Assembly: GCA_963971305.1 (NCBI GenBank)
Contig: OZ020311.1
Span: 496,001 to 560,000, forward strand
Source: Arcuatula senhousia
Taxonomy: Eukaryota; Mollusca; Bivalvia; Mytilida; Mytilidae
Direction: 5' to 3'
Length of the DNA stretch: 64,000 nt
Within the stretch, counting starts at the first letter, position 1. Each line of letters begins with the position of its first letter. Of the stretch, positions 1-12,700 are shown one piece after another. Under the pieces are notes generated by a model. That model worked only from the letters and a program-made list of their open reading frames with translations. It ran no database searches and was not told the origin of the DNA. Both the position numbers and the translations under genes were made by a program.

Positions 1-3000
1 AAGTTTTCTATATAAAAATATATTTAACCTTTCTTACTTTTCCAAATTGGGTTGATTTTAAAATAAAATTGTAATACTATCATATTAAAGTTGGGAGTGT
101 AACAAGTTTTAGTTTGGCTTACTCCCCTTAGCATAGAAAACATAAGAAAATATAACAATTTATAGATTATGGCACTTCATTTATATTACAAAAATTTACA
201 AATATATAATTGAAAAGAAAAGTCTTTTTAACTAGAACATTTTTTTTTACAAAGATTTGAATCTTTGTATCTTATCTTTTAATAAAAAAATAAAACATTA
301 TTTCTAGCAAAACCTTGAATCTTTGTATGAAAAATAATTTAGTTTCTCAATAACCTCTCAATCGTGGGGGTCAAATGAGAGATTTTTCTTTATTAAGAAA
401 GTGCAATAGAGTTAAAAAGTTGTTGAAATGTTAAATGCATATGCAAGAAAAAAATAAAACATTAATGAATAAATATCCTTTATAGAGAAAGTAAATTAGG
501 TACAGGGGTATATGTAGAATATCCCTGAAAATCAAAACTTGGAACACATCAAATTATAGATATAATGGATGGTATGGTAAATCATATTTTATGAGCGAGA
601 TCCAAACGATTTCTTAAAACGAGACAAAGACCGTCCTTGTAACGACTTTGACAATTTATGTTGACATCTTTATGCTATTGACAATAACCAAAACATCAAA
701 AACAACAAAGTAAAAAAAATATCAACACAACAGTTTCCATTTGTAAGGTTAAAGGTCAAGTCATAAATGATGTGAAATATGACACCAAGTCATTGAAGTG
801 ACTCTGGGACAAAAATTCAGCATTATTTATGATTTAACCCTCATATTGTATAGCAGAGCATATTGTAAAAGGTGCCATTTTGATTACTCAGTGAAACCAT
901 CTAAACCAAACGGTAAACAAACTGAAATCCTGCCTAAATTTAACTCATTTCTAGTCACCTTTAAAATCTGTATATTTCCAACCTACATTTGATCTATATG
1001 AACTTAGAATTTTTCTATCAAATCTAAGTTTTTCAGTCAGTTCAGATTAGACAAGTTTTATTGAACTAAAACATGCCGATTACACTGAGGTTTTTCACAG
1101 TCGGTTCGGTTTGAACAGGTTTCAAAGTATTTACAATGTTTTGACAAATATGTATTTTCATTTTTGCAAGTGCAATATGGATTTAATTACACTTAAGTAA
1201 GTTTATTAGAAAGAAAAATATGTAACTATACAATTCAATTTTATGGCACAATTAGAAAATGACTTCATGTTTTATATAAAGATGTTCAAAATTAAAATTG
1301 TCATAAACAAAAAACCAAAACAAAATCTTGATTTAAATCAATTACAATTACAAATAATATAACTACACAAATATTTCATCATCATCAACACAAGATTTTC
1401 TATAATTGTCTTGCAGTGTAAGGTTCAACAAAATACAAATATGAAATAAAGCTATATACAAAAATAATAACAAACAAAATAGGTGGCATCTTTCTGTACA
1501 TTTCATTACAGTGAAACACATTGTCATAACAAAATTTAAAACAACATAAAAAATGTAGATTAAATAATAAATTATGGGAAAAAAATGTGATATTGTACAC
1601 CCCTAAAACAGTGAAAAAAGTATGATCTAAAGGACTGATCAAACTCCAAATCCCTTTTCTATAATATATGTGATTTTTTCAAACATTTTCGGTAATTCCA
1701 GAATAAAATGTAGGGTGAATTTAAAGGACAGGTTTTTTTTACTTTCCAACCACCCATAAAAATTAATTTGATATTTCTCTATTGCTTCTTTCCAAAAATC
1801 TTCTCTGAGCCCACCCATCACCAAGATTTAAATAATAAATGTTCCTCCTGACCCCCATTCACATTTAATTCTGAACAGCCCCAATCAAATTCAATAGTCA
1901 AGAAAGAAAACTACTTTCCATCATCTGATCTGAAGATTTCAATCATCAAAAGTCGTTTTATTTTTGGTAATTGGCTAGTTTAAGTCTTTCTTTTTTTTTC
2001 TTTACAGTTTATAAGATTTTTACAAAAATTGACAAACAGAAATACATTTAATTAACAAATTAACAAACTACACACAATCACTTTAAAAGCCCTATTTTGA
2101 AATATGGGGGACCAGGGTAAGGAAAACTGGGTGTGACATCATGATAGTCAAATAAATTAAAATAAGTTATCCCCCTTTCCCTGACCATATGTACAATAAA
2201 TAATTTCCCCTTTATCTGATCTCTAAACCTAAAAATTAACAAAATCTAAAGTTTGGGTAAAACTGATTTCACATTAAATGAAATTTGTTAATAATATGAA
2301 TATACCTACTGTACAAGTATGTTTTTCTGTCATGTGGATTTTAATATACATGAAACATTGCAAGGCATAACAGTTACCCTTCCTTTGTCAGTTAAAGGTT
2401 CTAAAAAATAGGTTCTATTAGTCGCCAACTAGGAACAGTTTTAAAAATCATATTGTTGTGCAATTAGGTTCTTTGCAGTGCCTGACCACGAGGGATGTTC
2501 CAAGGGTTTAAATCACAACTGTTACATGGGAAATTGTTATGTTTGGGGGCAGTTTCTCAGCAAAAATGATCCTTTGACCCCCATTTTTCTGGATTCTGGG
2601 AAGAACCCTCTCCCCTTAACAAATTCTAGACTGGCCCCTGCATGGTTATTCATGATAATGACGGTAACTAAATTCAAAGTATTAAATACATTGGTATTAA
2701 GGGCAGATTTAACACTTGCTGATTCAGTGACCACCAAATCCATCTAGCTTTACATAAAAGCCCATTATTTTACAACTATGTACAAAGTTTAACAACATTA
2801 CTACAAAGGATTTCATCACAAAAAATAGATTTGTTTGTATGCATGTTCTAATGTATTTGCTAAAATTGTTTGCTGCATATATGGACTTTGGTTGTAGTGT
2901 TACAAGTGTTTGATCTATTAATGACTTAAAATGAAACTGATTTATGGTACCATTTGGTTTATTAATAATAAAGATGTATATATATATGGTAAAAATGGGA

Positions 3001-3002
3001 AT
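1..3002. other. 3' flank of the ETV gene, no gene seen
   Basis: AT-rich, low-complexity DNA downstream of the ETV stop codon. Short open frames on both strands show no recognisable family and no supporting splice signals, so I treat them as chance. The proximal part may belong to a long 3' untranslated region, because several AATAAA-like hexamers occur on the minus strand. I see no repeat family shared with the rest of the window. Confidence 0.6.
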
Positions 3003-3008
3003 TTTATT
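3003..3008 (-). other. candidate polyadenylation signal of the ETV gene
   Basis: AATAAA on the minus strand about 320 nt after the ETV stop codon, the first canonical hexamer I noticed there. Further hexamers lie downstream, so the true 3' end is uncertain. Confidence 0.35.
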
Positions 3009-3324
3009 CATTATGGTGAAATAAATGTGTACTCTATAATTTTCAACTTTAGAGATAACAACTTCTAAAGTTTAATTCATATACAGTTTTTATAAAGATT
3101 AGAGAATTTTCTTTTCCATTTTAGAGACCAAATCAAATTTTTATACAATAATAAAAATGACCATATCTCAAAATAAAACAAACAAGACACTTTTCAGTGC
3201 TGCAAAAACACACAAGTCTTTAAAACGTTTGTATCTGATAACTCTCCTGATGAACAAACCAAACCTCCGTCAAACCTGGAATCTTGAAAACCAAACCTTA
3301 CAAGAGGCATCCATTGAGCACGTG

Positions 3325-3744
3325 TCAATAAACACAGTTTTCCATATAGGGTCCTGAGCTGTACACTCTTTGCATATCCTGCATGTATGAGTGATATCGC
3401 GGCTCCATGTTTGATGGGGTCATATTTGAGGAGGGATAAACAGATGTCATGTGACCGTTTGTCATGTGACCTGAATGAAGTGTAAGTTGTGGATTTTCAA
3501 AACTGTGATTGGAATCCCGGACGAAATATTCATCCCTTGAGCAATCAGTCTTTAGGATAGGACGATGGTTGTCTGGGAATGCCATTGAAAACAAGGCTTC
3601 TGGATCACACACAAACTTGTAGACGTAACGTTCTCCGGCAACTTTCTGCATGATTCCCTTCTCGTAATAGTATCTCAGTGAACGACTCAATTTGTCGTAG
3701 TTCATGGCGGGTCGATTCTTCTGGATTCCCCAACGTCTTGCAAC
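3325..3744 (-). CDS. ETV1/4/5: ETV exon 7: ETS recognition helix and C-terminus
   Basis: 417 coding bp plus TGA, residues 336-474. It begins [20 protein letters not shown]; the DNA-recognition helix follows with SRSLRYYY, whose two Arg contact GGA(A/T) in known ETS structures. [17 protein letters not shown] is diagnostic for the PEA3 subfamily rather than other ETS groups. After it come Met/Ser-rich sequence with a short HMTNGHMTS repeat and the end ENCVY, matching the YVY end of ETV1. Acceptor TTTGCAG at 3745-3747. Confidence 0.97.
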   Translation of the reverse strand, partial: VARRWGIQKNRPAMNYDKLSRSLRYYYEKGIMQKVAGERYVYKFVCDPEALFSMAFPDNHRPILKTDCSRDEYFVRDSNHSFENPQLTLHSGHMTNGHMTSVYPSSNMTPSNMEPRYHSYMQDMQRVYSSGPYMENCVY

Positions 3745-6700
3745 CTGCAAAGAACAATGAAAATCATTTTTATTTCTTTTATTAAGATCTTAACAAAAAA
3801 ACCAACAAAGATATGAATCTCAAAGCATCCAAGATATCAATACAGATTTATAACAGAGAAATGTAATGATTCTGACTTCAAAAGAAATGGTGGGTTGACC
3901 CAGGTTAATGGTGGCTAAATTCCTCTTCATTTATAAGAATAGCAAGTACAATTGTCATACAAAACAGACATTTTATATTATTTTCAACTTGCTACATCCT
4001 TTAAATTGTTGAGAAAAATATAATGAAATTAATCATTTTGGAGATAATTCATGCCATGAAACCTCAGATCAACTGACCTCTTCTGGTTCAATCAACTTGA
4101 ACTCTAACCCCCGTCCAGTCCAAGCAATAAAAGATGAGTTTGACGGGTCATCTAGTAAGGCCACCAGGAACTGCCACAGCTGTAGTGAGCCACGCCTCTG
4201 GTAGGTCGGGTGGTGCCCTTCTCTATGGTAACGATCTAGGTAAAAATCTCGGTAGAAGTCGGTCTTCATATCAATACCTGAAAAAGACAAGAAATTATTC
4301 ATAGAGAGTGACCTGTACACAACTTTTCAGTCTAAGAATTTTAAGACAAAGAGATACCGGTAGTTTTCTGTTTTTTAATAAACAACTGCATGAACAATGC
4401 TTTCTACTTAGCAACTTTTAAGACATTAAGGCAAAACACAGACTACAAGAGATTTGCTGGAGAAGGGGGGGGGGGTTTAGCCCCCTTTGCAGGAGAAAAA
4501 TTTACCTACACTGATTAAATGGATCCAACATTCATTGGGTTTGTCAGTCCTGCTACAGTGCATTTAGTATATAATGAATGAATATGAGTCAATAGCACCA
4601 TTAAAACTAAAACCTATTTTGTTTATGTTTCTTCAATAAGGTTGAATAATTGTAGATCAAATTTACTACAATAAATAAACTATCCCATTGATAAAGGAAT
4701 CATAAAATGTGTTCTCATAAAAAAATATCAGGTTTTAAACAATGTTGAAATAAGATCACACAACATTTTTAAGCAGTAAACAACCATAGACGATGTTTTC
4801 TTTTAAAACATGCATACTACGATCTCAATTTCCAAGCATGTTAATGCTCAATTTTACAAAAATCATTAATTACTGCGTACATAGTTTCAAAAGAAGTCAA
4901 TTAGCTAGATACCTCATACAGGGTAGAATTTCAGAAATTTTATGCTATTCTTAAAGATAATCAACCTACAAATGATGATTAAATCGTCTTGTTTCTATTT
5001 TCATTTCAATGGCTTCAAATGATTAGAATAGAGTAAACCGTGATCTTAAGGGTAGTAATCAAGCGCACCCTACATCATCATTGGAAGCCATTGTCGTGTG
5101 GTATTGCTTTTTATTGTCGTATCGGGAGCTTTAATCATTTGTATCCAGCGAGATCTCTGGTCATTCCTAAAACATCCAAGGTTTCTCTAAACTATCATTC
5201 CCATCGAGTAGCACAGTGGACATTTATTAAACGATAAACAAATATGAAATTGTAAAGTCAATGAAGCCAAAATTGGTATTTTTCTTCATAATATTTAGAT
5301 TATTAATCATTTTTGGTTTGTTTTGCTGGCTATTAAAGTGATGGGAAGCTCTAGAAATTATAAAGTGAAAACATTATACCCAATCAACAGCTTTCAATGG
5401 AACTCAACACAATTGTGTGGACTTTTTTTTTCCTTTTTAAAGGTTTTCATTGCACTTTAGGATTGGGCTTGAATCATATATAGTTTATTTCTAATCCAGA
5501 GCCAATTGAAAAACAGCGAGCAGCGACCACTGGTCACATTGAAGGCTGCTGGCTGTTTTCCATTGTGGATTTTTCAAATTGTCGTTTAAAATTGTAGGTT
5601 GTTTCTCGTACACTTATTCCACATCTCATAGTCTTCTATTTAAAAATATATACCTATAATTATGAGGTAAACCTTCAATTATTACACATATCTAATGTAA
5701 ATAATACAATCATTTGTTTGTATTCATGATTTTAATGACAACCCTAAATGGCCACACAGCTCATAAAAATTAATTGCAGTTGGAGTTATAGTTTCATGTT
5801 CATATCCATATCCTTTTATAAAATATTGAATATTTAAATATATAATTCATAGTTTAATGAATATTAGATCTATCAAAATTTGTTAAATCTTCAAAAATCA
5901 AAAATATTTATCTAGGTATTTAATTGTCATCACTAAAGTTTCAAATTTTTGCTTTAAACTAGAAAAATACTCTAAAACACCTCCCTTTTTATTGACAATC
6001 TTTACAATAATGATCTATTATCTTAGCTAATCAAATAAAAGTTAAATATTAGCCTTAAACCTCTCAATAATTTAATATTTCTAATCAGATTAGTATAAAT
6101 CTGGATAAAAACAAACAAATGAACAACAATTTAATCATAAAAACCGAGTTAATGAAGCGAGTGATAGATTCCAATCAGAGCTCGGCCTCATGGGACACTC
6201 GCTGTTTAGCCTGAGCATTTTAAAACGCTATTTTCTACACTTAAGGATGCTCAATTAATAAAGAGGTTGATCCATGGCCCTAATGAAATAAGAAATATTG
6301 AATACGATCTCAGCGGGGAATTGGCTTGTTAGTCCTGACAAATAAAGTCGTGGATACAAGATCAGAATGTTAAACATATTGTTTCTGTAGGTCGTGATTA
6401 TGGTTAACGGAGAAAGCTAGAGTTCTGACTGATTTGTATTTCAGTGTCAATTAGAATGTCAAAATTCAAAGAATATTGTAAGATTTTAATTTACATTCTT
6501 TTCTGCATGTCCACTTCATTAATTCCATGTAAAATAAAAGTATCATGCTTAATTTTCTATAAATTTCCGTATTTTTCTAAACTTATTATTTGCAAACTTA
6601 CAATGATTGAAAATTATCAACTCCCTTTGTCTAAAAGTTGAAGACTTTTTGTTTTACAAAACTGTCAAATCTTGCATTTGAAGAAATAAAAAAATAACGG

Positions 6701-9700
6701 GTGTTAATTTTCACAAATTATATACCAGACATAGAAGGATTCATTCCTCTTTTAAATTTAATTTAATTTTTTGCCCAATATTAAAAAAAATACAGAGTCA
6801 ATAGTCAACAAATAATTTTCATTCAAAAAGAAAGAAAAAATTCACAATTATTTTAAATATCCAATAATTTTCTATTTCCCTTCAGAGAACACAGTAATAA
6901 TCTCATATTTTCCTCTATTATTTCACAGTTAGTTTTCAACCTGAAGACAAATTCCACTATAACAGACAAGTCAAAATACCCTCTACTTTATAAACAGTAG
7001 CGAAATCCAACCATTAAAAAATCTAACGACCATTTTCATAGAATAGAAACTGAAATTCTAGTGATTTGAAATATACGCTTTTGTCAAAATTATACAAAAT
7101 GACTCTCATTACTCTTAAATTGTGGATCCTGAACAGAATCGTGGGCTAATTTAAGAAAATGAACAATAGTTAACTGTTTACGCAGTGAAAGCCTCGACTG
7201 AATTAATAAGACTATTAACTCAGATAATCAAAAATTAATTACACTAACTAACACGGCGTTATTACAATCGAACACAATGAATTCAAAGTACAACGGAAGC
7301 GTCTTTGATCCACGATGATCGAGATGACTCTATATGTAAAATGGACATCTGAGGAATGAATGGTCGAGAATAAAAGACACAATATCGGGAAATGTTAAAT
7401 AGTAGCCAAGACTCTGATTAGAAATGAAAGGTTTGACATTTAAATCAATCGTTAGGTAAAAAAAAAGATTTATTGAAATGGAATCTAATATTATGATTGA
7501 TTGAATGAAATAAAAATTCTGCAAGTTGTGATTATCTTTTTATGATGTAAAGGATTCAACACTTTAGTGTGTAATTAAAACAAAAATATTCAATTATTAT
7601 CTTCTTTTCATTGAAATATTTTTTTTTATTACCAAACTGAAGGTAATCATTGTTCTTTACTCAATCAATATTTTTATGAAAATAAAGAACTTAATATACT
7701 CCTGCAAATACAGTAAAAACAATCTTCAATATAAAGCTTTAAACAAAACCAAGTTAAAGGAATAAAGAAAGTGTATCTTAGATTTAACTTAATACTTTAT
7801 ACTATAGAACATTTTTTTTCTTTCTTAAATGATCTATTTTGTTAAATCTTAAAAATTAAATTTAAAAATCAAACTGTTACTGCTTTTGATACTAATAATT
7901 TTATATCATATATTTAAGTAATTACATAGTCTTTTTGAAAATGTAGTATAAGACAAAACACATTAGTTATTTCGCATACCCTATATCACATGACCTATAT
8001 TGCATAGCCTATATCGCACCTTATCACAAAAACACACGAAAGTAATTAAAAAACGTTACGATGTAAATATATGATGTAATTAATATTACAAATCCAAATA
8101 TGTACCACATGCTGTATAAACCCTTGACCGATATCACCCCTGGGGCTGATGGCCCTCATAGTGATATGGATGTCTCAGGTTATAACTGCATGGTGTACAG
8201 ATTTGGACATAGATTCAGTATATAAAATATATATCTACAGATATGTCTTGCTGTCCCACTACCCTTGGTACAGAAAATGTTTGGTGTCTTTCAACTGTTC
8301 TTCAGTTCTCTGACAAAAAAGTGAACCCCATTCCCCCTTAAAATACCACAAAAACAAAACAAAAAACTTGAATGACTGCCAAGTACCCTATTTTGATATA
8401 TAATACAATTTAACCACAGCTTCAAGGGGGAACGTCTTGCATTTAACAATATGGTATTTTATGGGACAACAACATCCGGACCAGACAGAACATGGCCGTC
8501 TAATAACGCTACGACATGTTTTTGATGAATGGCTTGTATTATAGAGAATATCAATTTGCCTATCAGAGTTCTACTCTTCGTGGTGAAGGGAAAATAATTA
8601 TAAACTTTGTACATCATTTTTCTAACTTTTACCGATGACAATTTCATTATCCTTAGAAAAATTATCACTAATTTTGTGTCAATAAAGGCTTTACTCAAAC
8701 AAGAAGAGATAGAGTAATGGCTGACAAAAAGTCAACGATTTCTCAAAGTTCTATGAATTATTCATTATTGTATTGATCTGCTGCTGAAAGAGCTGGGAAA
8801 ATGGACAAGTGCCGATCTTGACCTGAACCAAGAACACCTAACAGAAAGACAATGAGTACAACAATAACCAGCTTTGACACAGACCTTGACAAAATAATTT
8901 GAAATACTCTGACATCATTGATGATAGAATGTCCTGGCTTGCTGTTTAAAAGTTTAAAGCAAGACATGTCTGTATTCTCAATTTGTGCTTTAAAATCAAA
9001 ATCATAAATCTTGGGCAAAGTTTATATTGTACTTGTCCTTTTTAAGTTAAATGTAAACGTTACAGGGTTCACCACAGGCTATTCAAAAGGGGGGGGCTGT
9101 GCTTCTCCACTCTTAAATTTATTTCCTCCACCCTTGAGTTTTGAGCTCCATACAAAAATGACTAAAATATGACTTTATTCCTAAAACAATCAAGTTTTTT
9201 AAATAAAAAACTACATGTATATTGTGATTGGTATCAAAAACACAAGTGGGAAAACTAAAACAAAGACTGATACATACATACGAAACACTATTTTGAATAA
9301 ATAGATATCACTCTAAAATTTCAGTGACACCACCCTTGGATTTAGAACTGTGGTAATCCCTGTGTTAAATGTAGAAGGTAAAAGTTTTTCATTGATACTT
9401 TTAAGATTGGTTGTAACACTGAAGGCTGCTGGCTGTTTTTGAACCCATATTCTTAGGTTTATAATAAGTTCATCGAGTAGATCTATTCCACATCTAATGA
9501 CAAACACACCCCAGTACACCAGAACCAAAATAGAACATCATCAGCCCATACATGTGACAAAGAAGGACAACAACCCAGGCTTCATCAGATGACAAGAACC
9601 TCTTCATCAGATTACGATAAAGCCCCTCTTAATCCACTAGTTAGATCTATCATCTAAGATGTTTGACCTATGTCTAGCGTACGACACCTCTCGGCTAACG

Positions 9701-12700
9701 AGGAACGTCAACGATCCTACAACTTGATAGCTTCCCCAGATCTTTTCATCAAACAAGCTTAAGGTCTCATTATTCTTAAAAGATCAACTCAAAATTCCTC
9801 CACTGGTCAACGTAATTACAAATTGGATTAGCGCACCGAGCATCAGAAAGAGTTTTTGATCCCCAACGTAAAGGAATGGTGTTAATTCTAATTGAATTTG
9901 ATCAGCCGCGTCTTTTCGCTGGGGAGTTAATTAGAGTTGATTTTTCTGGTAGGGATGCCCATGATTAGGAATCTATTACTAACTAAAGTCTCCTGACTCT
10001 GTTTAAATAAGATATCTAACGCGATCCTGATTGTGTTTTATTTTATTCTTATTTAAATTAGCTAATCAAACTCCTTTTTGTCACCAGTCACATTGGGAGC
10101 CGATGTGAACGGCATACAAATTTGCTCTGAAATATTTCATTTCATGCCTTTGGGATATAGAGCAAGTTAAAATATTTTGCATGTCGTTTTTTCTTAGTAA
10201 TTGATTGTAATGAAGTTTTATCTTTTTTTCATTTGCTTTTCATAAATAGTAACATTTATCATAGGTCTACTTTAATATGTTTAATACCAATATTCTGAAC
10301 ACAATTATATTGGCAAATATTTGTCAAATTTTGCTTCATAGAAATTATTTTTATTAACACCATTTTTCATCTCATTTGAAATCATATTATAAGCTATCAA
10401 AGGCCAAAAACAACCTAAAGACTCTTAGTTTTAAACATATCAAGCTTTTAAAAGCAACCGTGTGGCCTGAGAATGTGATGGGTCCCATTGGAACCACCAT
10501 ATTCAATTATTGACTGTAAGCACCTCTTGTTGTAATACAGATAGTAATGTGTTATTTGATAGCTATATTAGCTGGGATGTTTTCTTTTTTCTGTTTTTGT
10601 ACAGCTGTCCTTTTTGGGGGGGTCTAAGATTCAAATGCCCCCCCCCCCTGGTACTATTTTTCTTCCAGTACCCTATACAAAACAATTACCTTCAAATCCA
10701 CGATGTTTTTCTCTTATTCTGTCTAAGTATGAAGGCTCCGTCGTTTCATGGCAGAAAAATCTCATGGGGTTTTCATAGGGGCAAGTAAATCCTGAAATGG
10801 AAAGAAAAATTAACATAGATACATGTACAATTGTGGTTTTTCAAAGCTTTTGTTTGTCCCTGTCAACTATCTGTTTTTGTTCTATGTCCAGAAATGGGTC
10901 TTTTGTTGATAATCTAGGGATTTGTTTGAATCTTATGTATTGTATTTTTAGTCTTAGGCCAATGCAAGACAGAGAGCAGTGACCTCTGGTCATGTTGAAG
11001 ACTACTACTGTTTTCCATTGTGAATTTTTAATTTGCTGTTTCTTTAATGTTGGTTGTGTCACATACACTTATTCCACATCTCTTTATCGTCTATTTATAT
11101 TTTTTTGTTCTATATCCATGATATCCAAAAAGATGTCTTTGTTGATATTGGATCATTTGCATTACATTTTTTATCAACAGCCAATTACAACATAGCAAGC
11201 AGTGATAACCACTGCATGGTCACACTGAAGCCGACTGGCTGTTTTCATTGTGGAATAATTTGCAGCCAGTTTTAGGAATTTGCATCACATAAACTTATTC
11301 CACATTTTGATCTAAAAATATAAACTTATTCCACATTTTGATCTAAAAATATAAACTTATTCCACATTTTGATCTAAAATCAAGTCCCATTGAATTAAAA
11401 TCTAATTAGTTTTTCTCCTTTCTTATCTTACCATTGTCAAATGTAAACTCTCTCGGTTCTTGTTTGATAGTCGCAGGCTGGCCAGCAGATGGCAGTGTGG
11501 TGTACCCATGATTCCTTGAAATGTCATAGCTACGATCGTAGAGTTCTTGCTTGAAGATATGATGAGCGTACGTGGATGACATCAGACGACAATAGTTGCT
11601 TTGTGGATCAGGTGTCAAGTAGCCTTTCTGTGGTGCCGAGCTCGGCCTGGAAATTCTATAGGTAGAAAAAACAAAATGTTTCGTCTTTTGTTTAAAGAAA
11701 TAAAGCGTTTTAGGGTAAAACTGGATAAAAGTATAGTTGGAAAGAAATAAAATCAAGCAAAAGTATAAAATTATAGGATTGTAAATAAAGATATTATTTT
11801 ACAAACAAAAATCATGCTTTTACATTGGTATTAATGATGTTTTTTGACAAATCTTATAACTGTATAACTTCAAATGCTAAGAAATGCTAAAGGCTTCCTG
11901 GCACAAGAAATATATCATCTTTGTATAAGGCTTGAAGTGAAAAAAAAACAATATATGTAAATACCAATTAACACTTAACATGCATAACATGTGGTTTTTT
12001 ACATAAAATAATGAAAAATACATGTATGAACGTGAATGTAATGTGTTGATGATTTACAATCAGTGGCAAATGAAGAAAAAATGAAAAACTAACGTAATAG
12101 GAAATATTTTTCTTAAAATTTAAATTCTTTAAATAGTTGTTTTGACCAAAAAAAATTGATTTAATTACTTTTCAAAGAGTATTCAAAATGAGGATGATTA
12201 TCAGAGCAAAGTAATAGATGAGATGAAAATGAGATCTGGAATAAGTGTACGTGACACAACCTAAAATATAAACGTAAATTTAAAAAATCCACAATCTTGA
12301 TTAGTCTTTAATTGTTTTGGATGCGTTGAATTTGAACAACAGTAATAATGGACTATTATTAATATTCATTTAGGTTGTGGCAGTCAACAGCATTTTTATG
12401 CCTTCAGAACATTGCAGTTTTTAATGATTCTTAGATGTCATGTCTTAATTTTAAACTTAATTCTAGTTATTGCTCAAAATGCAACTTTAATTAAATGTAC
12501 AGAAATGTGCTTTCAGTTTTTTTTAATAATTTTGCTGAAATAGTATCAAACAGTGCAGACAAATATACATAGCTACAACTTAATGCCCTTCCCTGTGAAG
12601 TTACTAGTATAATCAGTATGCTCTATAATTAAAAATCAACTGCATGATTCTTTGCACAACACACTCAGGTCTTAAACTCTCGTTTAAGGGGAAGTAAAAT

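Larger units (their letters stand above)
4278..11431 (-). other. ETV intron between exons 5 and 6
   Basis: 7.15-kb phase-1 intron. It holds an 11-nt G run with a nearby C run (about 4467-4490), copies of the 'ttattccacatct' repeat (listed separately), an inverted-repeat segment at 8128-8167, and two sequence-complex islands (6120-6420, 9560-10060). No other exon is needed because the phases of the flanking exons match directly. Confidence 0.8.
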
